DNA from: Lentinula raphanica
Lineage: Eukaryota; Basidiomycota; Agaricomycetes; Agaricales; Omphalotaceae
Reading direction: 5' to 3'
Assembly: GCA_027919835.1 (NCBI GenBank)
Contig: JANVFP010000020.1
Location: forward strand, 744,001-808,000
Length of the DNA stretch: 64,000 nt
Shown: piece by piece, positions 1 through 11,669 of the stretch
How the letters are laid out: every line of letters starts with the position of its first letter
How positions within the stretch are numbered: the first letter of the stretch is position 1
Position numbers and translations under genes: made by a program
Notes under the pieces: generated by a model
The model's database searches: none
What the model was told of the DNA's origin: nothing
What the model saw: only the letters and a program-made list of their open reading frames with translations

Positions 1-269
1 GATGTTTGCATTCGTCAATGTTTACTCACTTTCTACAGTTTGGTATCTGTAGCTTCGAGAGAAATGTACATAGAAATCACGGAATACTACACTGCTCTAT
101 TGCATGATGATGCTCTCAAACTTTCCGAAGATCTCAATTTGTATTCGCAAACTCACTGGAATATCCACAACACAGAACAAAGAGGAAGGGCAATGCATCT
201 CGTGATAAGTCGAACTAGAAGAGGATGAGAATGGTCTGGGCCCGAGCTGCTTGATGAACTGCGTTTATC
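1..269. other. No supported gene
   Basis: Short open frames occur here, but none starts with a convincing ATG context or resembles a known domain. I see nothing that can be annotated beyond ordinary non-coding sequence at the edge of the window. Confidence 0.4.
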
Positions 270-600
270 GTCTTCATTGGGAAGAATTCGGGGACTTACC
301 AGATCATACGCAGCTCTCTCAATGCTCTATACCTTTGTCCACTATCACCACCCTCTTCCTACCCTTCGTCAAGACCAACCATACGATACTGATCATGAAG
401 AACTCTGTCATGCCCCTCCTCCTCCCTCCTCGCGACCCTTGCTGCTCCTTCCCCAAACAACGGCGTTACTACACAATCCGAAGGATGGCTCTACGTGCTT
501 ATCGGAGGAGGCTTTCAAGAAGAGCTATCGTCGAGCCTTCCTCTGGCTGTCTGGTGGGATCCTCCAGGCTTTGAAATGAACTATGGATGAATGGGACGCT
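270..600 (+). repeat. Degenerate dispersed module, copy 1
   Basis: The stretch starts with a GAAGAATTCGGGG block, followed by a CT-rich tract and a TCGTCAAGACCAACCATACGA block. The same order of blocks recurs near 3058-3420, and partial versions lie at 820-1110, 1170-1270 and 1340-1460. Several overlapping frames are open here because the tract is CT-rich, and I do not treat them as genes. Confidence 0.5.
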
Positions 601-819
601 GCGAGAGGAAAGTCAGCAATGGACAGATTCGTGAGTGATATCTCTGTCGTTGACAAATTGATCAATAATTCTTACTCGGGCATGTTAATCAGCTCTCTAT
701 CTGGATTCGCCCAATAACGTTCATCGCGGCGCACGCACAACATGAGAACAGGGCATGGGTCGAACGTGAGTTATTTGACAAACTCTGCAGTAATCACCTT
801 CGGGGGGCTGAAGTCAAGG

Positions 820-1480
820 ATACATTATCAGATCACACGTTATCCCTCTCATTGTCTCTAATTCTAGTCCAGTACCGCCACCACCACATACACCCCATCG
901 TCACGACCGACTGTACAAAGCTAAATTGTATCCCCGTCTTCTCCCCTGCTCTATCCTCCCCTTTCCGCCCCTCGGTCTTTTCAATATCATCGAGGGCGTG
1001 TACTCGACTTCCGTCGACGAACTCGTTTCTGTTAACCAACATTCACGACCAGCAGAGTTATACACGACTGAGAACGGGAACAAAGCACGGGTCGAACGTG
1101 AGCTATGTGTTAGTCGTGTTCATCAGACAAATTCCAACGATATACCGAATCGCGCATTCTACCCTCTCCTCATCTCTATGTCTTCGCCCAGTTCCTCTTT
1201 TCCCCGCTTCACTCCTCGTAACCCCTTTGTCAAGCTCGACCGTACGAAACTAAATCGGAACCCCGTCTTCTCCCGGGTGAACAAGGCGATTTCATTGGTT
1301 ACATCGGGGATACAACATACATCAAATGTTCCTCTTCTCGAAATCCCATTCCTTCATCCGCTACCTCCACCCCTCTCCCCCACCCCTTCCCCCACTTCTG
1401 GCACCCGCAAACGCTTTCTCAAGGCCGATCGTGTGATGTCGAATTCGAACCCTCTCTTCCTCTCTCTATCGCAGCAGGAC
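820..1480 (+). repeat. Degenerate dispersed module, tandem partial copies
   Basis: Three partial copies of the module follow each other. Shared blocks include a CGTACGAAACTAAATCGGAA-like line and a GACGAACTCGTTTctGTtAAcc line that matches GACGAATTCGTTTTGGTCAA at about 3335. The 225-codon open frame from 926 is proline/serine-rich with no domain and matches what a CT-rich repeat produces by chance, so no gene is called. Confidence 0.5.
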
Positions 1481-1730
1481 CTTTTCAAGACCAGTCAGAG
1501 TTCGGATAATTTCTGGGTTGATATTTTCCGGTCAAGTGTCGGTTCAAAGGCATTTTTGGTCTCGCGGTACGTTTCTTTTCTCGTCCACCCCGACCTCCAC
1601 TGATCTCGCTCTTCTTATCTATCAAGAACCATACTCGTTCTTCAAACACCCACGCCAACCGCTGCTGAACGCTCAAACAACCCTCTCCAACCCACCGACA
1701 CCCCTCCACTTCACTCAAACCGACGTTGAA

Positions 1731-2495
1731 TCACTAGGGGCGCAGCATAATTTCCCGATTCGGGAAAGTTAGAATCAAAAAGTCATTTGGTGCGCGGAAA
1801 TTTCTCTCAATTATCTTCCCAAAACAGTAGATAGCACATACAAACAGAGTAATATTTTGAGATAATGAAAGATGCCGTTTTGCGGCTTGAAATTTTTGCA
1901 GTTTCCTGTCCGATCAGGTTAATCTTTCCCATTGTAGAAAGATTATCTTTCACCCCAAATTTAGCATATCTAAAGCGCCCGGGAAATTTTTGATTTTTTG
2001 GTCGCGAAAGTGATTGCCCGGTTTTTTTAGACGCTTTGCTTTATAAGCAATTTATATGTCTGTTGGTAAGCGCGTATCTGGCGCTCTGAAGGTCCAATTC
2101 GTTGAGCGCTGAAGGTGCCTATATTTGTGAGCCAGCGCCTTCTGGGTTGCAGGCGCTAACGAGTGGGCATTTGAATTGCTTATGAAGCAAAGCGTCTAAA
2201 AAAACCGGGCAATCACTTTCGCGACCGAAAAATCAAAAATTTCCCGGGCGCTTTAGATATGCTAAATTTGGGGTGAAAGATAATCTTTCTACAATGGGAA
2301 AGATTAACCTGATCGGACAGGAAACTGCAAAAATTTCAAGCCGCAAAACGGCATCTTTCATTATCTCAAAATATTACTCTTTTTGTATGTGCTATCTACT
2401 GTTTTGGGAAGATAATTGAGAGAAATTTCCACGCATCAAATGACTTTTTGATTCTAACTTTCCCGAATCGGGAAATTATGCTGCGCCCCTAGTGA
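1731..2495. mobile_element. Foldback (long-TIR, MITE-like) element
   Basis: Left arm from about 1731 to 2060 and right arm from about 2165 to 2495 are near-perfect reverse complements of ~330 bp, separated by ~100 bp. The ends read CTAGGGGCGCAGCATAAT and its complement. The loop holds short GGCGCT/AGCGCC words that can pair locally. There is no coding capacity. The flanks TCAC/GTGA are symmetric, so the duplicated target cannot be fixed; a TA duplication is one reading. A related unoccupied sequence lies near 3690-3760, where CACTTCAC... is followed directly by GTGAATTGTCGGGTATC. Confidence 0.85.
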
Positions 2496-2559
2496 ATGGT
2501 CGGGTATCTTTCGGTAACATCGCTGTATGGCAGTCTGCTTCATTGGCTTTTCGACGTCA

Positions 2560-3570
2560 CCATCAACAGAAGTCGATCTCCCTCCTCACCTTTCTGCCAC
2601 GAGACGGGGCTCCGCCAGGTGGAGGAGCAGACGAATCGCGAGGGCATATGAGCGTGGTGCTTTGATACCTTCGGCGAAGTACAATTGCAGCTGGGGATGC
2701 AGATAGAAGGGAAGAATCAAGGGAAGGATGATCTATGTTGCACAAGGATAAAGGGTCCGTCTCAACGTGGGATCCAACGACCGTATTCTTCCTCTTCGTC
2801 CTTGCTTTTCCGTCTCCCTCTTACCACCGTCTTCTCCATTCGTCCGAATCACCAGTCCTAAAACAGCTTAAAACAATCGAGGTGTTAGATGAAGGACTCT
2901 GGCGGGGAAACAACGATTCCGTTGGTTGTCTGATTAGAAGGGACCGAATGTCGCGTGGAGTGTACGGTGGGAAGTAGAGATGTGCAGTAACACACGGGTA
3001 GAGGGTGAGTGCAATTGCATGAGTCAAAGATGATGTGAGGCTTATCATTCACAGTAGCTGCTTTCATTGGGCAGAATTCGGGCATACTTTAGATCGTACG
3101 CCCTCTCTTCCAATCTGTATATCTCTTTCCACTACTTCCACGCTCCCTCCCACCTCTTCCCCCACTCAACCTCGCGTAACCCCCTCGTCAAGGCTGATCT
3201 TACGAAGCGAATCCGGAACCCCGTCATCTCCCCTCCCCTCCTCGCCCCTCCCTTTCCTCCCCCTTCCTACGACCCTCGGACATCATCGAGCTCTGTGTCT
3301 TTGCTCGAGGACTTGCATGCACATGACTTTCGTTGACGAATTCGTTTTGGTCAAATAACTCTCGCAACGAGCAGGGAAATGTACACGACTGAGAAAGGAG
3401 GAGGGCAAACGCGTCCGCGTCGCACACAACGTATCGTGCAGCTTGGGTCAAGTCGAATTTCAAAGAGTTGTCATTCGGATCCTAGACTCTGTCTCTCTTC
3501 GTCCACTACCCCTCCGGCCGCGAAACGTTTCTACGGTGGCAGCAAGGCTTGCTCGATATGATGATATCTG
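2560..3570 (+). repeat. Degenerate dispersed module, long copy
   Basis: This copy combines two parts seen elsewhere. The part at 2790-3075 (GAGGTGTTAGA, GGGAAGTAGAGATGTG, GTGAGTGCAA) recurs at 5640-5900. The part at 3058-3420 recurs at 270-600. The block GGAGGAGCAGACGAATCGCG at about 2621 recurs at about 3856. No open frame here has domain support. Confidence 0.5.
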
Positions 3571-3689
3571 GTTGAGGTTTGGGTCGAAGGAATGGCTGGT
3601 GTGATGGTACGTTTCTCTCACTGGCCGCCCCCACCCCCACTCACATTCCTCTTCTCATCTTCCAAACCGACTCCTACTACACGCTCGAA

Positions 3690-3960
3690 AATCCCTCACC
3701 CCTCCACTTCACTCCACTTTAATCAAACGGTGAATTGTCGGGTATCGTCAGTGGCTTTTTGAGGCTTCCTTACGTTTCACGCTCCCTCGAATGGACTCTA
3801 TCTTCTCATCTTTCTGTCGCGGAGTATCGCCAGAACAATCAGACCCACTCAATGGAGGAGCAGACGAATCGCGAGGGCATTTATTGTCATCGACGGGTTA
3901 TACAGCCGTTGGGTTGTACAAGGGGTAGAATCGGAGAAGCGAAATAGAGGAATGAAGGGA
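3690..3960 (+). repeat. Paralogous copy of the foldback insertion site
   Basis: The run CCCCTCCACTTCACTC, then GTGAATTGTCGGGTATC, then GGAGGAGCAGACGAATCGCG parallels the two flanks of the foldback element at 1690-1730 and 2493-2650, but without the insertion. It therefore works as an approximate empty site. Confidence 0.5.
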
Positions 3961-4239
3961 AGGTTGGTTGAATCTTTAGCTTGATGGATTGAAGGATCGT
4001 TTGTGGCGGACGGAAATGAAGAAGGAGGAGGACACACGAACGTGAGTTAGATTATTATCGACAAGCTTGAATGATATGACCCCTCCAGTGGATGGGACCT
4101 CTCTCATCCCCTTCCTTCACCCTTGTCCTCCCTCCCTCTTCCATTCTTTCTCCCGTCTTCTCCAATCATTCCCTCCTGTCTTACAGCGAGCTTTGACGAA
4201 CCTCAAGAAAATTTAATCGGGAGAACGATCCCAAGGACA

Positions 4240-4870
4240 CTTTAGCGAGGAGGCCTAGGAGGATCCGAATTAGTCACTTGGTCTTCCGTCGCCTTGGGTC
4301 GGGTGGAGAAGAGGAAGGAAATAACATCGTAAAGCTGGTTCTGAGGAAACGTTGGTCGACTTGGTGGGACAAGGGCAGAGGTGGGGATCGATGGAGGGAA
4401 ATCGGTGAGATGGAGGTGGAGGGAATAAACGGGGAGACGGAGAGTGATGCCGAAAGATGAAGATGACTGCCACGAACCCATCATCGTCGCTTTTCTGATG
4501 CATAGGTTGCTTGTTGTGAGTAGTTGATGAACGAAATGAGTTCGTCGATGGTGTAGATGAGGCCACCACAAGGGAAAACTCCACTCGACGGATATCCTAC
4601 CACAAGAGAAGCGCTTCCTACGATTCCTCGTCGAGTCGACCGTTGTCTTGGGTGAGGACGGAAGAGGTGGAGGCGGAAATGCGGGGTGACAAGTTAGGAT
4701 CGTAGGGTCGGGTTTGAGGAGAGATTTGCGAGGAGAGATGGGGTGGAGGTAGGGAGGATGGGAGAGGCTGGAAGAAGCAGACGAAGGGATAGGTCGATAG
4801 AGACCTATGTTTTGACGAGACCCCGGCTTCTTTCCAGCGAGAATGGCTATTGTAATCGACAACCCAAGCC
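4240..4870 (-). repeat. Degenerate module, inverted copies
   Basis: Read on the minus strand, this stretch gives two further CT-rich copies of the module (CTCAAACCCGACCCTACGAT near 4710; a second at about 4270-4400). The 206-codon minus frame is serine/proline-rich, has no domain and is best explained as the repeat read in one frame. Confidence 0.4.
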
Positions 4871-5600
4871 TTGGCGCCTAGCTTTTACTGCTGACGTTCG
4901 ACTTGACCCATGCCCCACGGACACGTCCCTTCTGCGGCCCTCCCTGCCCCACAAGCGTGTTGGCACATCTTGCGAGCCTTGGTTGAACCGAACTTGGTTG
5001 TGTATACGTGAACCGGGGCTTTGTCCTTGTGGGTGTTTCAAATCCTCAGAATAAGATTCAATGAGGCTGTAGGAGCTGACATGGACAGTGAGTTGAACTT
5101 TGACGAATAATCGACGAAATATTCTCAGTGCTCACCCACCGCAATTCCATCAGGATTCATCCTCTCATCTCCAAAAGGCATCTTTCTCTTCAACCTCAAT
5201 TTAACGACGACGAGAAGTTATGCATGCTCAGTATTCTTTGTCAGAGATGGATTCGAGGCAGACGAGTTGGTCAGAACTTATCGTACAGACACGATGATCA
5301 TGGTTGATCTTGATCGTCGGATATCATTTGATGAGTCGCATTCTTGCCTTTATCGCCTTCAACCCTTCCATCCTCTCGTTCTTCCGTCAGACTCACGGAG
5401 GATCGTCAGAACGAAGAGAATTGGCAATTCATAATACCCTTACGCATTTGACGAGGGACAAGATAGAGAGGAGGAATGGTTGACATTACGGAATGAGGAC
5501 AAAGTTGGCGGATATGGAAATGGAGTCACCACAGACGGAATTATACCGGGTTCGACCTGGCGGTGGAAGGGGAGCTGACGGCATTCTTCTCTCTTGGAAA
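4871..5600. other. Gene-free stretch
   Basis: No open frame, RNA gene or repeat could be supported here. Confidence 0.3.
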
Positions 5601-5639
5601 TATGGGATCGCGACTTCTCAGTTCCCCTTCCTCTTCGCC

Positions 5640-5909
5640 CTTGCTCTCCAGTCTCCCAGTCTCCTCCATCCTTTTCCCATACTACATCTTCGTCGTCTTG
5701 CTCTATCTCAGAAGAACCGAGGTGTTAGAAGAATTCCGGCGGGAGAACGAGTTCAACGAAAGGGACCGAATTATGACCATGATTCTCTGTAGAGGTTCTG
5801 GTGGGAAGTAGAGATGTGAAGCGTACGGGTGAGTGCAAATGCACAAATCAAAGATGACGCGAGGCTCATTGTTTAATGACTTTTACATTCGTTAGCAGAA
5901 TTCGCACAG
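5640..5909 (+). repeat. Module copy abutting a palindromic element
   Basis: The words GAGGTGTTAGAAGAATTCCGG, GGGAAGTAGAGATGTGA and GTGAGTGCAAATGCA match 2870-3030. The match stops at GCAGAATTCG just before the palindromic element at 5910, where other copies continue with GGGCATAC. The module was therefore cut by the junction. Confidence 0.55.
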
Positions 5910-7930
5910 GATACAGTAAAGCTTTTGTAAAAAAGACTGATAAGTTATCGGGTACCTATTGCAAATAGTTGTGATAACCCGGAGGGGGTCCCGGAAATGG
6001 CCCCGGGGGTGGTCATGCCTGTCACCACCTGTCACATATGGCTTATATTTACTGTTTTGGGTAATTAATAATCATCCAGATATTTAATAAGCAGTACATT
6101 TTCAAAAAAACTTGAAAATTCATAAAAATTCATAAAAAACCTAAAATGGCCTGATTAGGTCAGATCAGGATATGTAAGCAAATGACCTCATATGATAAAA
6201 AATGATGTAGGGCCAATGTAGGTACTAAAAATAGCCCAAAAAATCAATAAAAATGCAAAAAATATTTAGGGATGGTATAGAGCCTATTGCAGGCCCAGGC
6301 ACATCAAAATTACCAAAAAAGGAAAAAAAAATTGATCATGATCTCATCATGTAGCAAAAAATCTGAAAAAAATCCTAAAAATAGTCAAAAAATTCAGGGG
6401 TGCCTTGTTGGCCCTGAAAATGCAAAATAAAAAAAAATACGCGACAAGTGTAAAGATTTTCATCACTCCAAATCATCCCAAATCCACTATACAGTCAGTA
6501 TATATGATGTATATGCTATATTTAGCATCCTAGTACCTTTATTGGGCTAAAAATAGAACTTGGTCTCATCTGATAGCAAAAAATCTGAAAAAATCATAAA
6601 AAATACTCAAAAAATTCAGGGGTGCCTCATTGGCCCCAAAAATGCAAAATAAAAAAATTTACACGACACAATTGAAAAACAACATCACTCCAAATCATAC
6701 CAAATCCACTACACAGTCAGTATATGTCATGTATATGCCATTTATAGCACCCCTAGTACCCTCAATCACTTATATCACTCAAGAATCATACCAAACTGAA
6801 TAATTTGGGGAGTAAATATATTGTACATGATATTTTTAGCACACCTAGTACCCTTGATAACTTAGAACAATATGTCCAGTACACTTAGCACTTATCACAC
6901 CTAACACACTAAAACTCATAACAGTACTTATATGTATTATACACTGGCAGGGAACCAATATATGCCATCTGTGAAAGGCTTTGTAATATATTTAATTTTA
7001 CTAATTATTTTACACAGGGAAAATAATTAATATTACATTTACAATAACATCTGCAAAAGAATAAATTATATGGCGCATATAACGGCCGAAAAATTTTTGT
7101 AAAAATGGGCAATATATTCGAAGATATATTTTAGATTTTTCAGCATTTATTCCCGATTTTATAGTGTATATTTGACCCCAGTAAAATATTATATTTTACA
7201 AAATCATTTTGCGTGGGAAAAAGGGTATATATTACAGCTGCGAAAAGAAACGGGCGATGATCGGCGCCCAACATGGCGATCATTCTATTTTTAGCCCAAT
7301 AAAGGTACTAGGATGCTAAATATAGCATATACATCATATATACTGACTGTATAGTGGATTTGGGATGATTTGGAGTGATGAAAATTTTTTACACTTGTCG
7401 CGTATTTTTTTTTATTTTGCGTTTTCAGGGCCAACAAGGCACCCCTGAATTTTTTGACTATTTTTAGGATTTTTTCCAGATTTTTTGCTACAAGATGAGA
7501 TCATGATCAATTTTTTTCCTTTTTTGGTAATTTTGATGTGCCTGGGCCTGCAATAGGCTCTGTACCATCCCTAAATATTTTTTGCATTTTTATTGATTTT
7601 TTGGGCTATTTTTAGTACCTACATTGGCCCTACATCATTTTTATCATATGAGGTCATTTGCTTACATATCCTGATCTGACCTAATCAGGCCATTTTAGGT
7701 TTTTTATGAATTTTTATGAATTTTCAAGTTTTTTTGAAAATGTACTGCTTATTTAATATCTGGATGATTATTAATTACCCAAAACAGTAAATATAAGCCA
7801 TATGTGACAGGTGGTGACAGGCATGACCACCCCCCGGGGCCATTTCCGGGACCCCCTCCGGGTTATCACAACTATTTGCAATAGGTACACGATAACTTAT
7901 CGGTACTTTTTACAAAAGTTTTACAGTATC
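5910..7930. mobile_element. Palindromic element with ~650 bp inverted arms (copy 1)
   Basis: Arms 5910-6556 and 7285-7930 are close reverse complements. They start GATACnGTAAAnCTTTTGTA and contain a GGAGGGGGTCCCGGAAATGG block. The same arm sequence occurs at 40858-42195 and 60283-63200. No transposase is encoded, so it is a non-autonomous element. The flanks are CGCACAG on the left and AGCTGCAGG on the right, consistent with an AG duplication. The left flank is the dispersed module and the right flank is the integrase gene of the neighbouring retrotransposon, so the two sides do not come from one uninterrupted locus. Confidence 0.85.
6557..7284. other. Unique centre of palindromic element copy 1
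   Basis: The first part (6557-6930) continues arm-like sequence related to 41500-41890. From about 6936 the sequence differs: it begins CACTGGCAGGGAACC, similar to the LTR-like start at 30395, and ends with GGCGCCCAACATGGCGA, which resembles a primer-binding site. It may be a captured piece of an LTR element. No gene is seen. Confidence 0.4.
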
Positions 7931-9205
7931 AGCTGCAGGTTCGTCTTCCTCATCCTGTACCATAGATTCTAACTGCTCAGGCGACAGATCTATCAGATCA
8001 TGTATATTTTCCGGCAGTTCAATCGGTTCGTAACGAGCATGATGCGGGATCACACGGAAAGCACCCACTTTATCTTTAAGTACAGTGCCATCCATTTCCG
8101 CAATGATATATGCGCCTCCTCGTGTTCTCCGGATGACAACCATAGGTCCACGATATCGAAGGTACATTTTCCGATCCAAATTCTTCTCGATGGCGGTGTT
8201 CCGTACTTGTACTAAGGTACCCAGCTTGAAATCCCAGTCCTTAATGGTGTACTTGTACTTTTCCTCAAAAACTCTCGCTTCTCGACGTTTGTTCCCGTCG
8301 ATCCGTGATTTCATGTTCTCGACGAAGGAACGGTGTTTGGAAAGAGCCTGAGCCCGGAAGCCCAGTAGCTCTTCCCGTGATAGTATTCGATTTGGTGGAT
8401 TGACCAAATATGTAGATTCAACAATATCAAAAGGTAGCAGAGGTTCCGTACCGGTAGCTACGAAGTATGGTGAACAGCCTAAACCTCTCTGTGCAGTAAT
8501 ACGATCAGCCCAAAGTATTGGTTTCAAGAAGTAGTACCATTTTGACAGATCTCCCGCACACACTTTTGCAAGTGCTTGTCTCAGATCAAAGTGAGCACGC
8601 TCAATCTTTCCGTTAGCTTGTGAATTGTAAGGCGATATCTGTATTCCACGGATCCTGTATTTCTGTTCGAGCCATCTCAACATAAGCTTCATCTGTGGTG
8701 CATTGTCCGAGACCACGATTTCCGGACATCCCCATCTACATATGATGTCTTCAAAGAACCATTCCACGAGTGATCTCGCGTTTTCAACTCTCAGTGCCCT
8801 AGCTTCCGACCAACTCGACAAGGAATCCCTTCCGTGAACGATATATCTGCAACCATTACTGGCCGGAGACATAACCATCGTATCGATATGTATCTTTTGG
8901 AACAAGGATGGCGTGAAGGTCACCGTTGGAGGGATCCGTACCAAAGACCTAAGTCGATCTTGGCAGGCTTGACATGTTTTCACATACGACTCCACGTCTT
9001 TCTCCAGATCAGGCCACCAAAACCTCTTTTCTAAGAAGTCTTTCGTAGCATATGTACCCTTGTGTCCTAAGGCATCATGAGCACTGTGCAATAGATACAT
9101 TTGTTTTTCCGGTTCAACCACTAAACACAGTTGATCTGTGGATGGTTTTCGATGGAACAGTCGACCTTCCGAGTCTATTGAAAAGGACAGCGTTTTCCGG
9201 TCCAT
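7910..9205 (-). CDS. Ty3-type integrase region of pol
   Basis: This frame of about 431 residues holds an N-terminal HHCC zinc domain (HDALGHKG near residue 43, CQAC near residue 75) and a D,D,E catalytic core. The core acids are seen in IDTMVM, VVSDNAPQ and GKIERAHFD. A C-terminal SH3-like/GPY part follows (YRGPMVVIRR). It inserts element DNA into the genome. The frame is the same as that of the RT-RNase H frame upstream, from which it is separated by one TGA (9212-9214), so the ATG at 9205 is probably internal rather than a true start. The last six codons, DTVKLL, and the stop come from the inverted arm of the palindromic element, so the native C-terminus is lost. Confidence 0.9.
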   Translation of the reverse strand: MDRKTLSFSIDSEGRLFHRKPSTDQLCLVVEPEKQMYLLHSAHDALGHKGTYATKDFLEKRFWWPDLEKDVESYVKTCQACQDRLRSLVRIPPTVTFTPSLFQKIHIDTMVMSPASNGCRYIVHGRDSLSSWSEARALRVENARSLVEWFFEDIICRWGCPEIVVSDNAPQMKLMLRWLEQKYRIRGIQISPYNSQANGKIERAHFDLRQALAKVCAGDLSKWYYFLKPILWADRITAQRGLGCSPYFVATGTEPLLPFDIVESTYLVNPPNRILSREELLGFRAQALSKHRSFVENMKSRIDGNKRREARVFEEKYKYTIKDWDFKLGTLVQVRNTAIEKNLDRKMYLRYRGPMVVIRRTRGGAYIIAEMDGTVLKDKVGAFRVIPHHARYEPIELPENIHDLIDLSPEQLESMVQDEEDEPAADTVKLL

Positions 9206-9211
9206 TTCCGC

Positions 9212-9214
9212 TCA
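9212..9214 (-). other. In-frame TGA between RNase H and integrase
   Basis: The codons before and after (CAA TGA GCG GAA ATG) stay in one frame, so this is a single premature stop rather than a gene boundary. A C-to-T change in a CGA codon would explain it. Confidence 0.7.
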
Positions 9215-11653
9215 TTGTCTCTTGTCCAACTTCGCAAATTGCTCAGCATTCAGGTCCTTAAGCCATGCTCGAATTTCCGGTAACTGCTGATCTAGACGAT
9301 TTCCGCCATCCGATCTATGAGATATCGGATATTTGTGATCAGGTCCCCACGTAGCATTGTCGGGGATCGCGGTATACTGCAGAAACTGAGAGGTCAAAGG
9401 CATTCCCGAGGCCTCTAAACGTTCTTTGAGGAATGCATGCTGGATCTCTTCCTCCCGGGCAACTTGAAGATCTTCCGCAAACTCATCTTCAATGGTCTCG
9501 CAAAAGTATCCAGTCCGGGGATCTATATGATCTTTGAATGATTCAAAGGGCAATGGATCATCTGCTTCGTCCGCTTTGGAGAACCTAACGTTGTTGGAAT
9601 CATCTGCATCTTCTGCTAGATCCTCTTCAGTTTCCCGACGAGGGGTAGTCCAACCTCCCGGAGGTCTTCGAGACAAACCATCAGGTCCAAAGGTTGCTCC
9701 TTTGACATGAATCAAATCGAAATGGAATTTACGGATATCTTCAATCCAACGGTTGATCGTAGCGTTTGGACCACTACTCAGATTTTCAAGCATTCCTTGT
9801 ATATAGCTAGCATCCGTTTCCACCGTGAGTTTCCGACATCCATAAAGAAGATAGTGTGTTGCTTGGAGAGCAACCTTCAAACCATAGAGTTCACGCTTAG
9901 ATTGAGAAAACTGAGCTTCACATTCATTATACGGGATGGATCCGAAGTAATTATAGTAAATCTTCGTCTGATCTACAGGATCAATCTGATAGATGTAAAA
10001 TCCCGTACCCATGTAAGAACTATCCACTGCTAAGTGTGTTTCCCAGTCATATACTATGACTCTTAAGGCTGGTGCATTACGGACTCCGTCTTTCAACAGG
10101 TCCATGGCTATGACATGCTCATCCTTCCACTCAAACGGAATATTGGCCATTAATTCAGTCAAAGGTGAGGCTTTCTTAGCGTAATTGTGAATGAACATCC
10201 GGAGCTGACCAACAGTTCCCAGAAAAGCTCGGACCTGTGTCTTAGAAGAGCACGGAGGCCAAGTTAGAACCGTAGTTGCGATTCTATCTTCCGGTTTCTG
10301 TCCTTCGTATGTGCAACGGTGTCCAACCACTACAGTTTCAGCGCAACACAGGAATGCTTTAGGTCCCAAGAAGGTTCCGCCGCAATACCGCATTCGCTGA
10401 ATGATTCGGTTCACATTTTGGAGATGCTCCCAGACAAATCGTCTGATCAAAGGATTTTCAGGGATAGTTTCGTATCCACCACCCGGTAATTCATAACGAG
10501 TCCCGGGGCCTCTGATAGGAACATCATCGACGTATGGAATAGTATATTCCGGAATTTCATCTCGCATCATGTAAGTTACATCGTCATGGAATATCGGAAC
10601 AGAGTTCATCCAACCCATAGGCAACTTTACGAGACGGTGTGGTCCGTACGGAGTTTGGAATGTTGTCAGATCTCGCGAACTAACATCGAGTGGCCGTTCA
10701 TCATAACCCACATAGATATCCAACAAACCACCACAGGCACGACCCACAAAATGACGAGCAATATCCGCGGTAGCAGGAGGAATCCCGGAGTGTTGAATGG
10801 TCACCTTGTTCAAGGGTTCCAAACTATGTACTAAACGAAGACTCGTTCCATCCTTCTTGACCACACAAAACCATTTTGAACGATAACTCGAGCAAGATGG
10901 TTCATAAACTCCAGCATCAATCTTATCCTTGATGATCTTACAAACCTTTTCGAAGATTCCGGGAGGAATTGGAATATTTCGTTCGACCCAGGGCTCATGA
11001 GGTATGACCGGAATTTTCACAGGAGGAAAGAAGTCCTCTCTGAATGTTCCGCCCTCGGAAGCTTCCCAAGCAAAACCCATTTCCTGCACCTTCATCATAT
11101 GATGAACTAGCTTCATTTCCTCGTCCGTAAGGAAACCTTCCGCATGGTTTTTCTCGATGATCTCTTTCCGTTCTTGCGTATACCGAATACCCGGCGTGAA
11201 TTCCGGAGGATGAGTTGGTAGATCTGGCAGATCAGCCAAAGGATCCCCGTAAATGTGTCTCCGCACATGGAATTCTTCCAGTAGATCAGCCTTGACAGGG
11301 CGAACTTTCACCGCTACAGGCTTATACCTTCGAGAACCAAAGTCCGAAACTGGCTGATCTGGCAAAAACACATCGTTATATGCGCATATATACTGGTCAA
11401 TCGTCTCGTTCTTGAGTTCCCAGAGCTTAACACGATGCATCGCAGCCTCCAAATCTTGGGTCATTGAAGACAATTCCGCATCTTTTGTTTGATCTACTTG
11501 ATCTGGTAGATCTTCCGTGTTATCATATGGACGAGTTAACCCGTGTAAGTCTTTCCACCTAACGTCCTTTGTCATGGACTGGTAAAAGGTCTCCTTCAGG
11601 TCCTCAACGGTCGGATCAGCTCTAAATCCTTCCTTCCATGGGTTGATCACACG

Positions 11654-11669
11654 ATTTTGTTGATGATCT
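11654..11669. repeat. LINE target site duplication, left copy
   Basis: The 16-bp sequence ATTTTGTTGATGATCT is identical to 12640-12655. Confidence 0.93.

Noticed and set aside
926..1603. 225-codon frame in the repeat field
   Set aside because: CT-rich module sequence gives proline/serine-rich frames by chance; no domain or conserved intron.
9203..9205. ATG as a separate integrase gene start
   Set aside because: The upstream RT-RNase H frame is the same frame with one TGA between; a nonsense change is simpler than a new gene.
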